Shown: positions 11,655 to 24,187 of the stretch, piece after piece | Position numbering within the stretch: position 1 is the stretch's first letter | How the letters are laid out: each line of letters opens with the position of its first letter | NCBI GenBank assembly: GCA_038087015.1 | Contig: JASBNA010000012.1 | Span: forward strand, 558,001-622,000 | Direction of reading: 5' to 3' | DNA: 64,000 bases | Origin: Cerrena zonata | Taxonomy: Eukaryota > Basidiomycota > Agaricomycetes > Polyporales > Cerrenaceae | Translations under genes and position numbers: made by a program | The notes under the pieces: generated by a model | Database searches by the model: none | Told to the model about the DNA's origin: nothing | Seen by the model: the letters and a program-made list of their open reading frames with translations, nothing else

Positions 11655-13840
11655 TTAACCAATAAGGGCTTGCAACTTCCCGAAGTCAGGAGTGCCAAGA
11701 CCAGTGACCTATAATTAGTGGAATGTGAACGGTCAGCTTGTATGATAATCAAAACAAAGAAGATCAACTTACAGGATCCCATCCTGCGCTAGCTGTGAAA
11801 CCGTTGGTGCCGCACCCAGGGTTCGAGCCAGAGGTGATGTCGTTGAAACCGTTTACGCCAGTCGAGTAGATGACAGGGTTGAGGAAACCAAGGGACGATT
11901 TACCCTGGGAGATACGGAAGTCGTTCAAGAGAGCAATGACACCGGCGAAGGTCTACAACGGGGAATATCAGTATGCTATAAGGCTAAACAGGCCTGAATC
12001 AACGTACTGGGGAGCTAGCGCTGGTACCACCAACAGATGATACACGGCCACCAATAACAACTTGGAAGCCCTGACCTTGTGCAGCAACATCAGGGTAGGC
12101 ACGACCAGTAGTACTAAAGAGTGATTGGTTAACTCAAAATCAATTGTCAGAAAGCAAACAAACTTACTTGAACTTTCCGGCGTTAGTGGAGCCCAATCGG
12201 GTCAGGAACGTCGAGACAGCAGTGCTCTGGTAGCTGAATAAGATCAAAGTTTATCAGAAACTCGTGCTTCGCGAGCGGGTAAAGCACAAGGAACACTGAC
12301 CTGGGACGAGCGAAGTAGTTAGAGAATCCACCTCCAGAGAAAGAAACGGCAACTTCGGGGGCGACGCGAATGGTACCACCAACAGTGGTAACGAAGGGGC
12401 AGGAAGCGGGGAAGTTGGGTTGGAATCGCACTGTCCTGGTACCATCATTGTTCTGGCAGTTACCAGCACCGACACCGTCGTCACCGCTGGAGAACATGAT
12501 GCTGGCACCACGAGCACCAAGCTGAGCAAACAAGTTGCACACTTGAGTGGCATAGTCGAAGGGAACCTATTGGAGGGATGATCAGATTCACATTGGCTGC
12601 ACTAGCGGTATTCTGCAACACTCACGGTCTGCTCGTCGTCACCGTACGAAGTGGTGAATGTTTGAGGAATAGAGCTTTGGGCAAGGACAAAGTTCAACCA
12701 GTCGAGATAAGGCTCGTTGGTGTTCGTGGGGGTGTTGGAGTCAGGGTTGAATGGTGGGGAGCCTCCAGTGCTGTAGTAGATGTTGGGAGTGGGGAAGGTA
12801 ATGCCCTCGGTATATTGAATATCGAGGTTAGCCTAAACAGACATTAGCTCTAGAAACTGGGTTTATTACGACGATCAAAACTAACCTCAACACCAGGATC
12901 GGTTTGGTCATCACCACCATTCTGAACACGGACAGTTGTGAAAGTGCCACCAACAGCATCAGTCCTGAACCTTGAGAAGAAAGTCTGGAGATCGGCCCTG
13001 TTGGCGAATTCATCGAGGTATCCAGCGACACCAATGCTGTTCTTCGTGGTGGCCTGGGGAACGTAAGTGCTGGTGTTGTAGAGCGCACGCAAGCAAGCGG
13101 GAGTAATAGTGGTGGCGCAGCTGGAGGGGACAGTAGCGAGGGAACCGGGGCCAACGAGCTTATGAGCAACTTCGACATCACTGTCAATAGGCTTGATCTG
13201 AGGCTGCAAACGGCTAGTTGCCTTCATGCTTCGCATGGTGCCGAAGTAGGTTGTGGGAGCGACTGTCCCGATGTGTCCATGGAGAACAGCGGGGAGACTG
13301 TACGACATGGCACGAACGACGTAGTCGTCGCTCTGAGCATGGCGATAGACGTTGTAGGTGGTGTTCAGCATGCGAGAAGCCTGGTCAACGGAAACGACAA
13401 CGGTGAGCCAACTTCCACCATTCTCCCTCTGGGCGGAAGAAAGGTCAATGTCGTGGGCGGTCAACCAGGAGTCAACGAGGTCGACAGTTTCAGGATGAGG
13501 TGCAACCAAAGCCTCGACTTCCTCCTTCGACAAGTGTTGTCCGTACCTGTCGGAGTCATGTCAGTTTGCATATTAAGATAGACATAAATGATACATACTT
13601 GTGGTGGGATGGGTCGCTCACTTCGTAGAGACTGGTAACAAGATCGTCGAAACGATCCTGCTTGAGAGCAATACGCATGTTGAATTTGTAGTCCTCGGGA
13701 GCAGGACCATGGAGCTCCCAACCGCGGGGAACCTCAACCCATGAGTGCTTCACGTCGAACTCCTCCCATCTCTTGGAGAGCAAGGGTTTCGATACGGCGA
13801 GCTGGAGCAAGCCCAAGAAGAGGAGCGACGCAGACAACAT
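11655..13840 (-). CDS. Secreted sedolisin / tripeptidyl-peptidase-type serine protease (S53)
   Basis: Acid-active extracellular serine protease. A signal peptide ([19 protein letters not shown]) is followed by a pro-kumamolisin activation domain ([20 protein letters not shown] to VAPTTYFG). The catalytic domain carries GVE-ANLDIQY, with Glu and Asp four residues apart and split by an intron near 12,840-12,885. It also has [14 protein letters not shown] with the oxyanion Asp, and [19 protein letters not shown] with the nucleophilic Ser, again split just before Thr. The C-terminal Asp/Gly-rich [14 protein letters not shown] to [17 protein letters not shown] matches the calcium site and end of the fold. 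About seven introns. Length near 560 residues is typical. Such enzymes are common in wood- and litter-decay fungi. Confidence 0.92.
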
Positions 13841-13898
13841 GATGAGAAGCTGTAGGGTGGCGACGACCTTGCAATCTCCTCAGCATACTTTGCATCAT

Positions 13899-13905
13899 AT
13901 TTATA
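13899..13905 (-). promoter_or_regulatory. TATA box of the sedolisin gene
   Basis: TATAAAT on the minus strand, about 59 bp upstream of the sedolisin ATG at 13,840. Confidence 0.45.
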
Positions 13906-16140
13906 ATGATTTCAAGCCAGAAGCCCAGGAAGCCCGCCGTCGCTAGCAGTATGCATGGTTCGCTAACGACCATGTGGTGCAAGCTCTCCCGCCGGAGCTA
14001 CCCCATGCAACGAGTAACCAATCACTATATGTGACATAGATTCTGAAAACAAACGAGAGGGTCAGTCGCATCCTATTCATCATTTGCCCGTAGTGGGAGA
14101 GAGAAGGGGGTAATCGTGTGGAAACGCGTGCGACCACCTGTGCGTTATCGTTGCCTACCACGCGAAAGTTATATTTGCTCATTTCACTCCCACTTCATCA
14201 TGGTTTCGGGCGCATTGGACTGCATTGGACTGTCTGACTTTTTGATCTTCGAGCAGGTGGAAAGGAACAAGCTCGAGGAAGCGGGTGTCCTTGTTACTAT
14301 ATTTGACCTCTCGCTCAGGTCGCTTCGGGTGGAAGTGTGAGTCGCAGCAGATCATAACGCGTATTTAGCCCTCTCGTTTTCTTGGCATGCATATGACAAG
14401 CTTGTAAAGCACACTTTCTGCAGAAAATGGCGTAAGTCAGAGCAGACCCATCTAGATCCACATTCGAGGAGGCTTGACGAAACATTGGTCTAAAGCGCAC
14501 GATCATGATGTCTCTCAGGAATGCTTGCTTTGGAATGCCTGCTTACGACCGCTATTGCCACTCTTCGGTTTACTGAAACGCCTCCATATCCGAAGGGAAA
14601 TCTAGCTACTAGACGCATGGCCTATGTTTGAGAGGTCACACGACAAACATATGCTGCCACCAAAGTGGTTAAAGCTGTTGGATGCCTCTATTTTTCTACA
14701 GAGTCGGACTGCGATGGCCTTTCACACTTGCGTTCTCTTCTACAATACAAGTCGTGTTGCATTACTGCACGGTTTTTCACCCGAGGTTTCTCACACATTC
14801 ACCTTCCATTGATCATTTCGAACTCGACCTCGGTGTAACTGATCATGAAATACGTCTTCCTTTTCCGTCTGCTCGGCGCGTCATTACGTTGCACTTTTAC
14901 GCGGTCTGGCGAAGTGAAGATCAGGTACGGGATTGGTTGAATATAAAGGACTCATCTTATTGCCCAATACGCAGAATGTAGCGTGGTCTAGACTCCGACC
15001 ACATAATGCATTTCCTTCAATAGGTCAACCTTGACATGAAATTAAACGTGTTCACATGAACTATCCATGCCGCTGCCTCGATAGCAGATACAATCTTAGA
15101 ATTGACTTTGCGTTACCTATTGCCTCCCACGGGTTTCTTCAGACAGAGGCACACAGTTTTGCAGCGCTTCCCTGGTATCCCCCTATAGACTCGGATTTGA
15201 CGCACAGGAAGGCAACCATATATTTATACTTGGTTCCTTAGGATGCTATTTTTGCAAAGTGGATATCAGAAGACGGAAATATGTTGCTCAGTCTCCAACT
15301 TTCGCAGAATTCTTCGTCCTACCAACCAAACTCCGAAGGATTCTCGCATTGGTTAAACACCGAGACAAAACGCCTGCCTTTGGCATTTTCCTTTGCACCG
15401 CTATGTATTTGCTATCGGGTCCGATATCCCCGCTCCATTTATTTTGAAATTTTGGAGGTGAAAAAACGAAACACATTTCGGTTCCTTATATGTTCTTCGC
15501 TGTTCAGGTTCAACAAATTATTTCGTTGATCCACCCAAAGCTGCGTTTTAGTTTACGTTATAACCCTGGATTGCAAACCTCCATTTCCAGGCCAGACTGA
15601 CATGGTCTTCGATTTTAACCAACAGTTCTGGATAGACCTGGATATTGGGGAGGACCGTTGAACGGGCCGCGGGCCGCTATCGTGGTGAAACGATGCATGG
15701 TACGAAGACGACCTGCTCCTTCTCTCCATTCAATACTCACTATCACAGTTCAGGTGATGTCGTCATCAGAGTTATCTGTATAAATGATAAGGCACTTGTT
15801 ACGCCCTTCCTGATATCGTTGTACCACTTCGGGAACCTACACTCAATAGACCTCGAAGTTGCCGACCCGTTTTTGTGTCGTCTCCGCTATCCAAACGCTC
15901 ACAAGACGTGGTGAACACTATATCGAGACCTGCTAAAGTGGTTATACGGCCGGGACTCTTATTCGACCATACGATCTAGGACGGCAGTGCCCGTGACTGA
16001 GCTCACTCCGTGATCAGTGGGTCAAAAGACTCTGTCATTTGAATTTTGTCGCCTCCAATATCTTGCTTCTAAGATGCTTGTACCATGCGGTGAAGCGACC
16101 CTGGCGGAGGCTGTGGCCCATGGAACGGAGTATTGTTCAC
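13906..16140. other. Long gene-poor stretch, possibly decayed coding DNA
   Basis: Over 2 kb with only short, frame-hopping open segments on the plus strand, for example SIDHFELDLGVTDHEIRLPF near 14,810 and GNLHSIDLEVADPFLCRL near 15,850. These have coding-like composition but no continuous gene model. They could be the remains of one or two genes, F-box/LRR-like by appearance only. No family can be assigned. Confidence 0.3.
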
Positions 16141-16148
16141 TATTTAAA
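16141..16148 (+). promoter_or_regulatory. TATA-like box of the GH127 gene
   Basis: TATTTAAA 50 bp upstream of the ATG at 16,191. Confidence 0.4.
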
Positions 16149-16190
16149 CCATCTTGGCTCCCTTCTTGGCTAACTGCAAACCAACTCACT

Positions 16191-19100
16191 ATGGGCGTTC
16201 GCAAAGTGCTCCCGATCGCTTCAGCTCTATTGGCGTTGTTTTCTGGGGCTTCGTCTCAGACCACTGGACGTAAGTTTAGGAATTTCTTGCTAATCATATT
16301 CATAGATGTTGAATCGTTGTTTGCTCTACATAGTCGCCCCAAAGAAGTTTCTCAGTCTTCCTTTGGGTACGGTGAAGGCCTCAGGTTGGTTGCACGATCA
16401 GGTGAAACTTTCAAAAGAGTCACTGCCGTAATGGAATCTAATCTCGATGTTGAATCATAAGCTTGTTGTCCAAAACAATGGGCTCGCAGGTCACGAACAT
16501 GACTTTTACCACTAGTGAGCAATACAGTTCATCTGTTAGTAGATGCTTTCTCCTTAGAATCGACAGTGTATCACAGAGCGACTGGATTGGAGGAAACTCA
16601 TTTTACTCTAACCTTGAAGAAGGTCTGTCGAATTTATATTTATAGGGTCGATGATCACTCACAGAAACTGGTTGTTGTGCAGCTGGTTCCTACTGGTTTG
16701 TAAGTATCCTTGGATTACATTGTCTATCTCACGAACACCAGCCGAATTTAATTTCCTTTAGAACGGCATGGTACCTCTAGGTATATTACTCGACGACACA
16801 AAGGTCAAAAACCAAACCCAACAATTCTTGGATTACGTGCTTGATCACCAGGACTCGACTGGATGGCTTGGACCTGAAGTCAATACGACCAAGCCACGTT
16901 ACTTATGGGGCAGGTCAGTGTCAAAACTAACCATTAGTATCTCTCATCCTGACACATCAAAGATACCCATTCTTCTTCGGCGCCATCCAGATGCTGGAGG
17001 CGAATCCGGCACTTGAATCTCGAATCGTTCCGGCACTACACAAGTTCGTATCCCTCGCCAACACGATGCTGCACAATGGACAAGGTCAGGATGATTGGGC
17101 TAAGACTCGCTGGGAGGACTTTGTCATGGTATTGCAATGGTGGGGAGTTCCTCAGAGAATAATATGTCATTATCTTGATGCAGACTTTGTTGTCAGGTTG
17201 TATGACTTCCACCCGGATGGGCAAGAAGATATTCTCATTGACACCATGAAGATGCTGAAATGGTCAGGCGATCCATGGGAACAAGTGTTTGCAGAGACGG
17301 TACGCTTAGTAGTATTTTTATGTGTATGCAGTTTGGACTGAGTCTCCTTATAGAACTTCCCGACTGGACCAGTCGAACACATCTCCAACCCCTTCCCAGT
17401 GTTGACATGGCACGGTGTTAACATGGCTGAAGGTTTGAAGGCATTGCCGTCCACTTACCGTTTCACTCACAACCAATCCGGTACGTCGAGTCGATCCGAA
17501 AACGACTGGAAGGGTAATGTCATTGCGTTAAGATCTCGATGCTGCCAGTCTCGGATGGGACCTTCTCTTTAAGTATCATGGTAGACCGTCTGGCATTTAC
17601 GCTGCTGATGAGTACCTTGCTGGCCTAGAGGCAGTACGAGGGTGAGCTCCATAAACTCACATATATCGGTATATTGATAAAAACGTTCTTTAATGATAGA
17701 ACCGAACTGTGCTTGGTAGTGGTGCGTTATTGTGGCCTTTAAATACGTGATGGATAAAACTGACATGTGCTCAGGAAACCATGTTTTCGTAAGAACTTCT
17801 ACCCTTATCACGGAAAGGATTCTTATACCGTCGTTAGGGGAAGCTACCTGTATCAAGTGATAGGAGATCCTAAGTTCGCCGATAGGGTGAGTAACTGATT
17901 TACAAAATGATAACACAGTCAACATATTGATGCTCATAATGTGTAACCTAGGTCGAGCGTATAACATACAATGCTTTACCGGCTACTCTCACCGGAGGTA
18001 AGGACTCCCTTATTGACACTTTCTCCTCACTCATCTAGTTAACAATTGCAGATATGTGGACCAGACAATATCTCCAACAACAGAACCAAATCGCGTCTAA
18101 GAATATGTCACCGTATGCCAATATTCCTTCGTCTGATTGAAATGCTCTAAGATATATGCTTACTCAGCAACCCATTCCCAAATGATGGGTAAGTCGTCTT
18201 ATTTATCCTTAGCAAACATGATATATATGCTGTTATATTATTACAGAGCATACTCCAATGTGTTCGGTCTTGAGCCTAACTATCCGTGAGTAACTTTGGG
18301 AGTCTATCTTTACTAGTACGCTCATTGTACTGTCTAATCATAGCTGCTGTACGGTGAACCATCCCCAGGGATGGCCGAAGTTCGTCTCCAATTCATTTGT
18401 CACCACCCCCGATCAGAAGTCTTTGGTACATGTCTATCTCGGGCCGTTCAGTACCAGCGTGACCCTCGCCGGAGGTATTTATTTAATCACTTTATTGTTT
18501 ATCCTGAAGAGTGTTCTAATATGTTGTTCCAGGTAACAAGGTCTCGGCCAATGTCGATACTCTGTATCCATTCAGTGACACCCTCACGACAACGATCCGG
18601 GCGGATAAAGCTTTCACATACTATGTTCGAATTCCTTCATGGGTGAGCAAGGGCACGATTGCAGTGAACGGTGCCTCAGCGAAGGCTGTCTCACCTTCAA
18701 ACGGCTTGCAAGCTATCTCTGTCTCAGCTGGAACGACAAAGATAGTTCTCAATCTGCCTGCTGATATAACTATTGGTGAGTAGTATACTGATAACTAAAA
18801 ATACTTCGCTTAGATACCTTAAATTTTTAGAATCTCGACCCCACGGCTCCGTTGCTATCCATCGGGGTCCACTTCATTATGCATACGACATCCCTCGAAC
18901 CCAGAAAGTGATTGCTCAGAACGCTGATGAACCACGCGCAGTGGACTTGCAATTCGATGCAACTGGGACTTGGGAATTTGCCATTGATCCCACCAGCTTG
19001 AAGTTTAATGCAGGCACACCATCCGGTGGGAGTCTTCCTTCTCCCATATTCGATTCTGGCCTCCCGCCTTTCACTATCAGCGCCACTGTATGTCCGATCG

Positions 19101-19310
19101 ATTGGAATGTCGCTGGTGACACTTTTGCATCAGCACCTCCCACAAGCCCTGTATCTTGTACTGGAGCGAGTACGAATGTTACTCTCTGGCCGTTTGGCGT
19201 AAGTAATATATATATATATAGTCTTGTTGACAATCTGCTCATCAGGTGTATATATGTAGGCAACTAAACTCCGTATTGGCGAGTTCCCCGTTTTTAACCG
19301 CACGGACTAG
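16191..19310 (+). CDS. Secreted GH127/DUF1680-type glycoside hydrolase
   Basis: Probable beta-L-arabinofuranosidase-like enzyme acting on plant cell-wall arabinan side chains. A signal peptide (VLPIASALLALFSGASSQ) precedes KFLSLPLGTVKASGWL and NGLAGHEHDFYHYDWIGG, then SNLEEAGSYWFNGMVPL, GWLGPEVNTTKPRYLWGR and WAKTRWEDFVMVLQW. These follow the order of family motifs (G-x-DF, W-x-GG, E-A-x-YW-x-NG, GWLGP). The C-terminal part contains MLFQ-type beta-sandwich segments and ends LWPFGATKLRIGEFPVF. At least 14 introns. The acceptor before DWIGG follows TCACAGAG, the only frame-keeping option. Substrate is inferred from the family; many fungal DUF1680 proteins are uncharacterised. Confidence 0.85.
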
Positions 19311-19763
19311 TAGGATATGTATGATGAAACCAAGGATTTAGCGGGAAGCGGGGTATATGAAACGATTATGTAGAAATCCCTTGTTCTTTTTGAATTGAGC
19401 TGAAATTGACTGGATGGTTCACCATGACGGAAACTTAGAAGCCAATCGTCTTCAAGATCAGAAAAGGAAATTGTATCGAAGAACTTGGACAACAAGTACA
19501 AATAAAGGACATAGGGCCGGCGCCTTAATATTCAACACCTCTAAGTTGAACGTGATGATAGAACGATTCCGCTCTATGTCTAAGGTAGCTCTACAAAGGA
19601 AGAACTAAAAACATAGCATTGGTGAAGCAATGTATGTGCTCTATTTCTAGGGCTTCCAATTTCTTACTGATCTCATTTTAACGCCCTTCAGTTGTGGATG
19701 CATGAAAGTTCCCCAGACAACTCATAGAATATACTGCGATAACCTCGCGTACCAGATTGAGAA
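19311..19763. other. Intergenic, no gene seen
   Basis: Between two plus-strand genes. Contains a short AT dinucleotide run just inside the last GH127 intron and nothing else recognisable. Confidence 0.4.
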
Positions 19764-22261
19764 ATGCGCACCTCCTACGTTGAAATGCCAGTAGACGACT
19801 GGCTCTCGGAATGGATGCCAGGCGAAACTCCTCCTATTCTAGCGCAAAGTGATATCAAGAAGTTTGATTTAAGCCACCTCACGTTTGACCTCAGTAATAA
19901 CAGTCCTGACATGGTCCGAATTGCGAAGGAATCGGAGCTGCATCATCATATGGTGAGATTAATGCTCTGTCCCACCTTTGCACAATTATTCATCTACGTC
20001 ATAGTGTAAAGTTGTGCAGAACATCTTCGATCTAGTCGCTACGATGGAGAATAGTCAACCCATGAACAAGCTTGTAGTCATGGGATCTCATAGCTGGCCC
20101 GAAAGAAGCCACGATACCCGTTGTTCTTATAACTTGATATATGAGAAAGCCGATGCCGACAATCTCGTCATCAATGGCGACACTGGTTGCACTTCTTTCT
20201 CGACCTGCGTCACGGGAATTGAACTCAAGATGAACTCGCGACCCGACCCTTGGTCAAGGGATCTGAAACCAGGAAGATCTACGTTCTCCATGGAACAACA
20301 AGCTTGTAAGGATCGTGCACAGATCTGTCAAAAGATCATGGAGATCGAGAGCAGACAACATCGTCAGTTCACCTTTATGGTCTTCATCCTAAACAATACG
20401 GCGCGTTTCTTGGCTTTCGATCGCGTTGCAACTATAGCTTCGACCTCTTTTGATTACATGAATAACCCCAAACCGTTACAGGCGTTTTTCTATCGGCTGG
20501 CGATTTCTGATAGATACGCTCGGGGATATGACCCTACGGTCTCTATTCCTCGACCAGACGATATCCACAAACTTCGAACGGCGATTTCCAACCTCCCCGA
20601 GTCAGATTATAGTGACGTGGTGAAGGGTATCATTTCGGACTCTCTGGATCCACAATACAGGCTTACAGATCTCGTCTGGCCATTATCTGAGGTGACGATT
20701 TTCGACCAGTCAGATGTTGCTCACTTCGAAACCAACACCAAGGCCCAAACCTATTGGTTTCTTGTTGGCAAGCCCGTGACACCCGCCCCTTCTTTATTTG
20801 GTCGTGCAACAAAGGGATTTGTGGCTTTCGACCCTAGTCACACTCGGTTTGTCTTTCTGAAAGATAGCTGGAGGTCTGAATCCTCTCGACCAGAATGGGA
20901 AACATATCGTATGCTCGCAGCAGCCAATGTTAAGCATATTCCAACATTGGTTTGTGGTGGTGACGTCCGAGTCGGTCCTGAGCTTGTGACAGCTGAGCAG
21001 CGTACTCGTACACAGGATCTTATCAGAGACAGAACCTCAAAAGGTAAGATCCATACTCGCCTCGTCATTCTCGAGATCGGGCAGCCCTTGGGAACATTTC
21101 TGCGAACGTGGGACCTTGTCGCCGCTATAGTGTGTGCACTAGGCGGTTCGTCAACACTTTGTATACCATTGTCAAGTACTCACATTGATCTTATAGCACA
21201 CTCCATGGCTTGGGCCTTAGCGAAAGTGTTACATCGTGACATAAGTGATAACAATATCTTGCTTCTCTATACTGTCAACAAAGATGACCCTTTGAACGTC
21301 GGTTTCCGAGCCATCTTAATTGATTGGGATTTATCCAAGCATGAGGATGACCTTACCGCTGTTGTACCCAAGGACATCAATAGATCGGTTAGTGGTATCC
21401 TCTACTCATCGTGACTAGATTATGACCATTTCTCAGGGTACTTGGGCTTTCATGTCAGCGCTACGTCAGAAATATCCGACGAAGCCGTACGAGGTATCTG
21501 ACGATATCGAGTCATTTGTCCACGTCTTGATCTGGTGCGCTACACGATACCTGGACCACACGTATAGTGAAAATTCAGCGGGGCTTGCAACATTCATACA
21601 CGATACGTTCGTGGCATGTGAATATTCCTCAGATGGTACATATGTTGGCTGTTCTGGTAAATGGAAGATCATCGAATCGGGCAAGCTGCCGTTCACGTTC
21701 CCGGATGAATATAAGTTCCAGACTGTGCTGAGCCAAGTACTTAAAGTCTGCCGACTTCATTACGAACACGTCGACCACAAGAAACTCATGCCGTATCTCC
21801 CTTCCGACAAAGCTTCCGCCAACAGACCTGAATATACCCCAGGAACTACGAAGGCGAAACCGACCGAGCTGCTAGTAGATAACATCGAGTTTGAAGAACC
21901 CGAACTGATTGATGCCTCATTGCGAGTCAGTTCTAACTCACTATCCGACCCTCTGGCCAAGCATAAGACCATCTACAATATATTGGTGGCTGCTATCAAA
22001 GACGTGGATGCCTGGCCATCACGATTGCCCAAGAAGGACCACTTATCCACCATCAAGGGCGTGGTCTTCAGCAACGGCAAGACTATCGCTACTGGAACGG
22101 AGTCGTCTCGGAAGAGGCAGCGTCTCCCGAGTGTTACGGATAGTAAGGAGTGGAAGAGGAAGTGCGGAACCTCAGGAACTTCTTCTATCCGTACCTCGAG
22201 ATCTGGATTTGATGCCACATGTACGGTCACAGACTCGTTTCAGATTTTCCTAGAAACCTGA
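19764..22261 (+). CDS. FunK1-type protein kinase, full length and intact
   Basis: Fungal-type kinase (FunK1 family), expanded in multicellular fungi. Exon 1 is 19,764-19,952; the main exon starts at 20,020. Two short introns near 21,144 and 21,389 interrupt the kinase domain. The N-terminal half holds the FunK1 pre-domain (QHRQFTFMVFILNNTARFLA). The kinase region shows RLVILEIGQPLGTF (hinge), VLHRDISDNNILLL (HRD loop with the metal-binding Asn), AILIDWDLSKHEDD (D-W-D in place of DFG) and GTWAFMSALRQKYPTKPYEV with DDIESFVHVLIW. About 750 residues. This copy keeps both kinase lobes, unlike the short relatives further right. The C-terminal tail is Ser/Arg/Lys-rich. Biological role unknown. Confidence 0.85.
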
Positions 22262-22713
22262 CGACGATGCAGAGAGTGAGGAGGTTGTGCACATGCTAAC
22301 TGTTTCTACTGATATCAGCGAGGATTAATTTACCATTTTTGATGACCATAATTTACATTGTTTACGATGAATGTGATCTAACACGCAGGTGACATAATAC
22401 TTGGTTGCTAACTAATCATATTTATCTATAATCGAACGAAGAAGGAACCAATGTTGAAGTTTAGTGCGACCGACAGGATGTACTCTTCACAAACCTGGGT
22501 CATCTTTGTGGTGTCTCTGGCAACAGTCATGGTAAATCGCGGAATTATAACCTGTGAGTTTCCAGTGATTTCCAAGCAGGTTTTAACAGGCATCAAATAA
22601 CAGGCGGCATCGCAGTGATTCTCAAATCAGCTTCCGTCATTCTTACTCCTCGTGGCTGCGTTCATTACATAATGAACATAGGGCTTCAAACTTCAGCGTT
22701 CAACGTGTGAGCC
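22262..22713. other. Intergenic between tandem FunK1 copies
   Basis: Holds a short open frame starting MLKFSATDRMYSSQ near 22,452, which may be a remnant of the missing 5' part of the next kinase copy. It has no confirmed exon links. Confidence 0.3.
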
Positions 22714-24187
22714 TTGACTTGGACATGGACAGCTCGAGTCCCTATCAAAATGAGTACTCATGGATACGACCTATCATCGCGCACGGGTTTTCTTTGTGGC
22801 AATTCTACCGTCTCTCTTGCTAGTCCCAAACCTACTGCGAGCTTTCTCCTTCTTGAGGCTAAACATCAGTTACCCGACTTGCTACTGGGTCGTGTGACGA
22901 AAGACCGTACGACATCTGATATCCTGGTTCGCCAACCTCTGCACACCAAGACCCAAGACACGGGAGGCATTCATGGACCCATTGTCGTCAGAATCTCCGA
23001 CATTCCAACTCTCTTACCGCTGGTTATGTCGTAAATGAGTCGCTGTTGGACGTGCAAAAGACCCGGAGCGCCACTTTCGTAGTGTCTAAACCCTCCCGTG
23101 CTCATATTCGAGTTGTCATTCAAAAGGTCGGACTGCCTCTAAATGAATTCAGAAGGAGCGTTCATTTGGTCATCGCAACTAATTACGCGCTTGACGGTCA
23201 GTGTATATATTTGATTATAGTGTCAAGCATTTACTGACGGTAAGCTGGGCAGCTCACGAAATGGCATGGGAGATGGGTTTGTTACACCATGATATAAGTT
23301 TTAGGAATATATTGCTTGTTTACAAAAGTAACAGCAACCATTTGACCCGCGCCCTGTTGGTTGATTGGGATTCGTGCAACAAGGAGAACGAAATCGACAG
23401 AAATCGATCGGTATGTTCTAAATCGGCACACTCTGGAATAGTAGCCTTTTCTGTCAAGTTACTGATGTTTAGTCTAAAGGGAACCTGGGAATTTATGTCT
23501 GCACTACAGCAACGCTATCCAAAGAAACCGTACCAGGTCTCAGATGACATCGAGGGATTCGTCCACATCATCCTCTGGTGTGCGATGCGATACCTAGATC
23601 ACGACTACTTGGAACCTGGCATTTTTGCGAACCTTGTTGAGGGAATGTTTAAGTCCCGTACCCACTCAATTGATGGCGTGCTCGCAGGTACAGGCTCTCC
23701 GATAAAATGGCATGCTGTAAAAGGAGGCCACCCTCCATTTCACCTTAGCGATGAAGAACAGAATCTTTAAGACGTCATCGCTGCCCTTCTTCAGGCTTGC
23801 AAGTCTCATTACACGTGTCTAAACCTGACAGACTATCAAAAATACCTCTCACCCGATATTCAGGTTAAGACTTTCTCTCAACCTGTTCCTCCCAAAATGC
23901 CTGACCCTGAACCCGAAAATCATGAAGCTCCCCTGAAAGAACGATCCTCTCCTAGAATTAGGAAATCATTGGCCCGTGTCAGTTCCGATAACGCGATTCT
24001 ACTCTTGGAAGACCACAATGCCATTGGGGAGATTTTGTACACCGCAATTAGAAAGCCGGGATGGCCGAGTAGCAGAGATATGAAGAGAGATAACTTCCAC
24101 GATACCAAGTATACACGTCTCATCCTCCTGGATAATGGACGACGGGTCTATCGCGCCCGGTCGGTCTCGCTCAGGTCTCTCTCATAG
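22714..24187 (+). pseudogene. FunK1 kinase pseudogene, tandem paralogue of the preceding gene
   Basis: Aligns by eye along the kinase half of the upstream FunK1: FLLLEAKHQLPDLLLGRVTK versus FLVGKPVTPAPSLFGRATK, AHIRVVIQKVGLPLNEFRR at the hinge, then GLLHHDISFRNILLVY, LLVDWDSCNKEN, and GTWEFMSALQQRYPKKPYQV with DDIEGFVHIILWCAMRYLDH. The reading frame changes before the hinge near 23,030. An in-frame TAA at 23,768-23,770 follows DEEQNL, yet the same frame continues for 139 codons with homologous sequence (DVIAALLQACKSHY aligns with VLSQVLKVCRLHY). The catalytic HRD is HHD here. Loss of the N-terminal half, a frame change and a stop together indicate a decayed copy. Confidence 0.75.

Noticed and set aside
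12828..13581. Plus-strand frames opposite the sedolisin exons
   Set aside because: Antisense shadows of a strongly supported protease gene.
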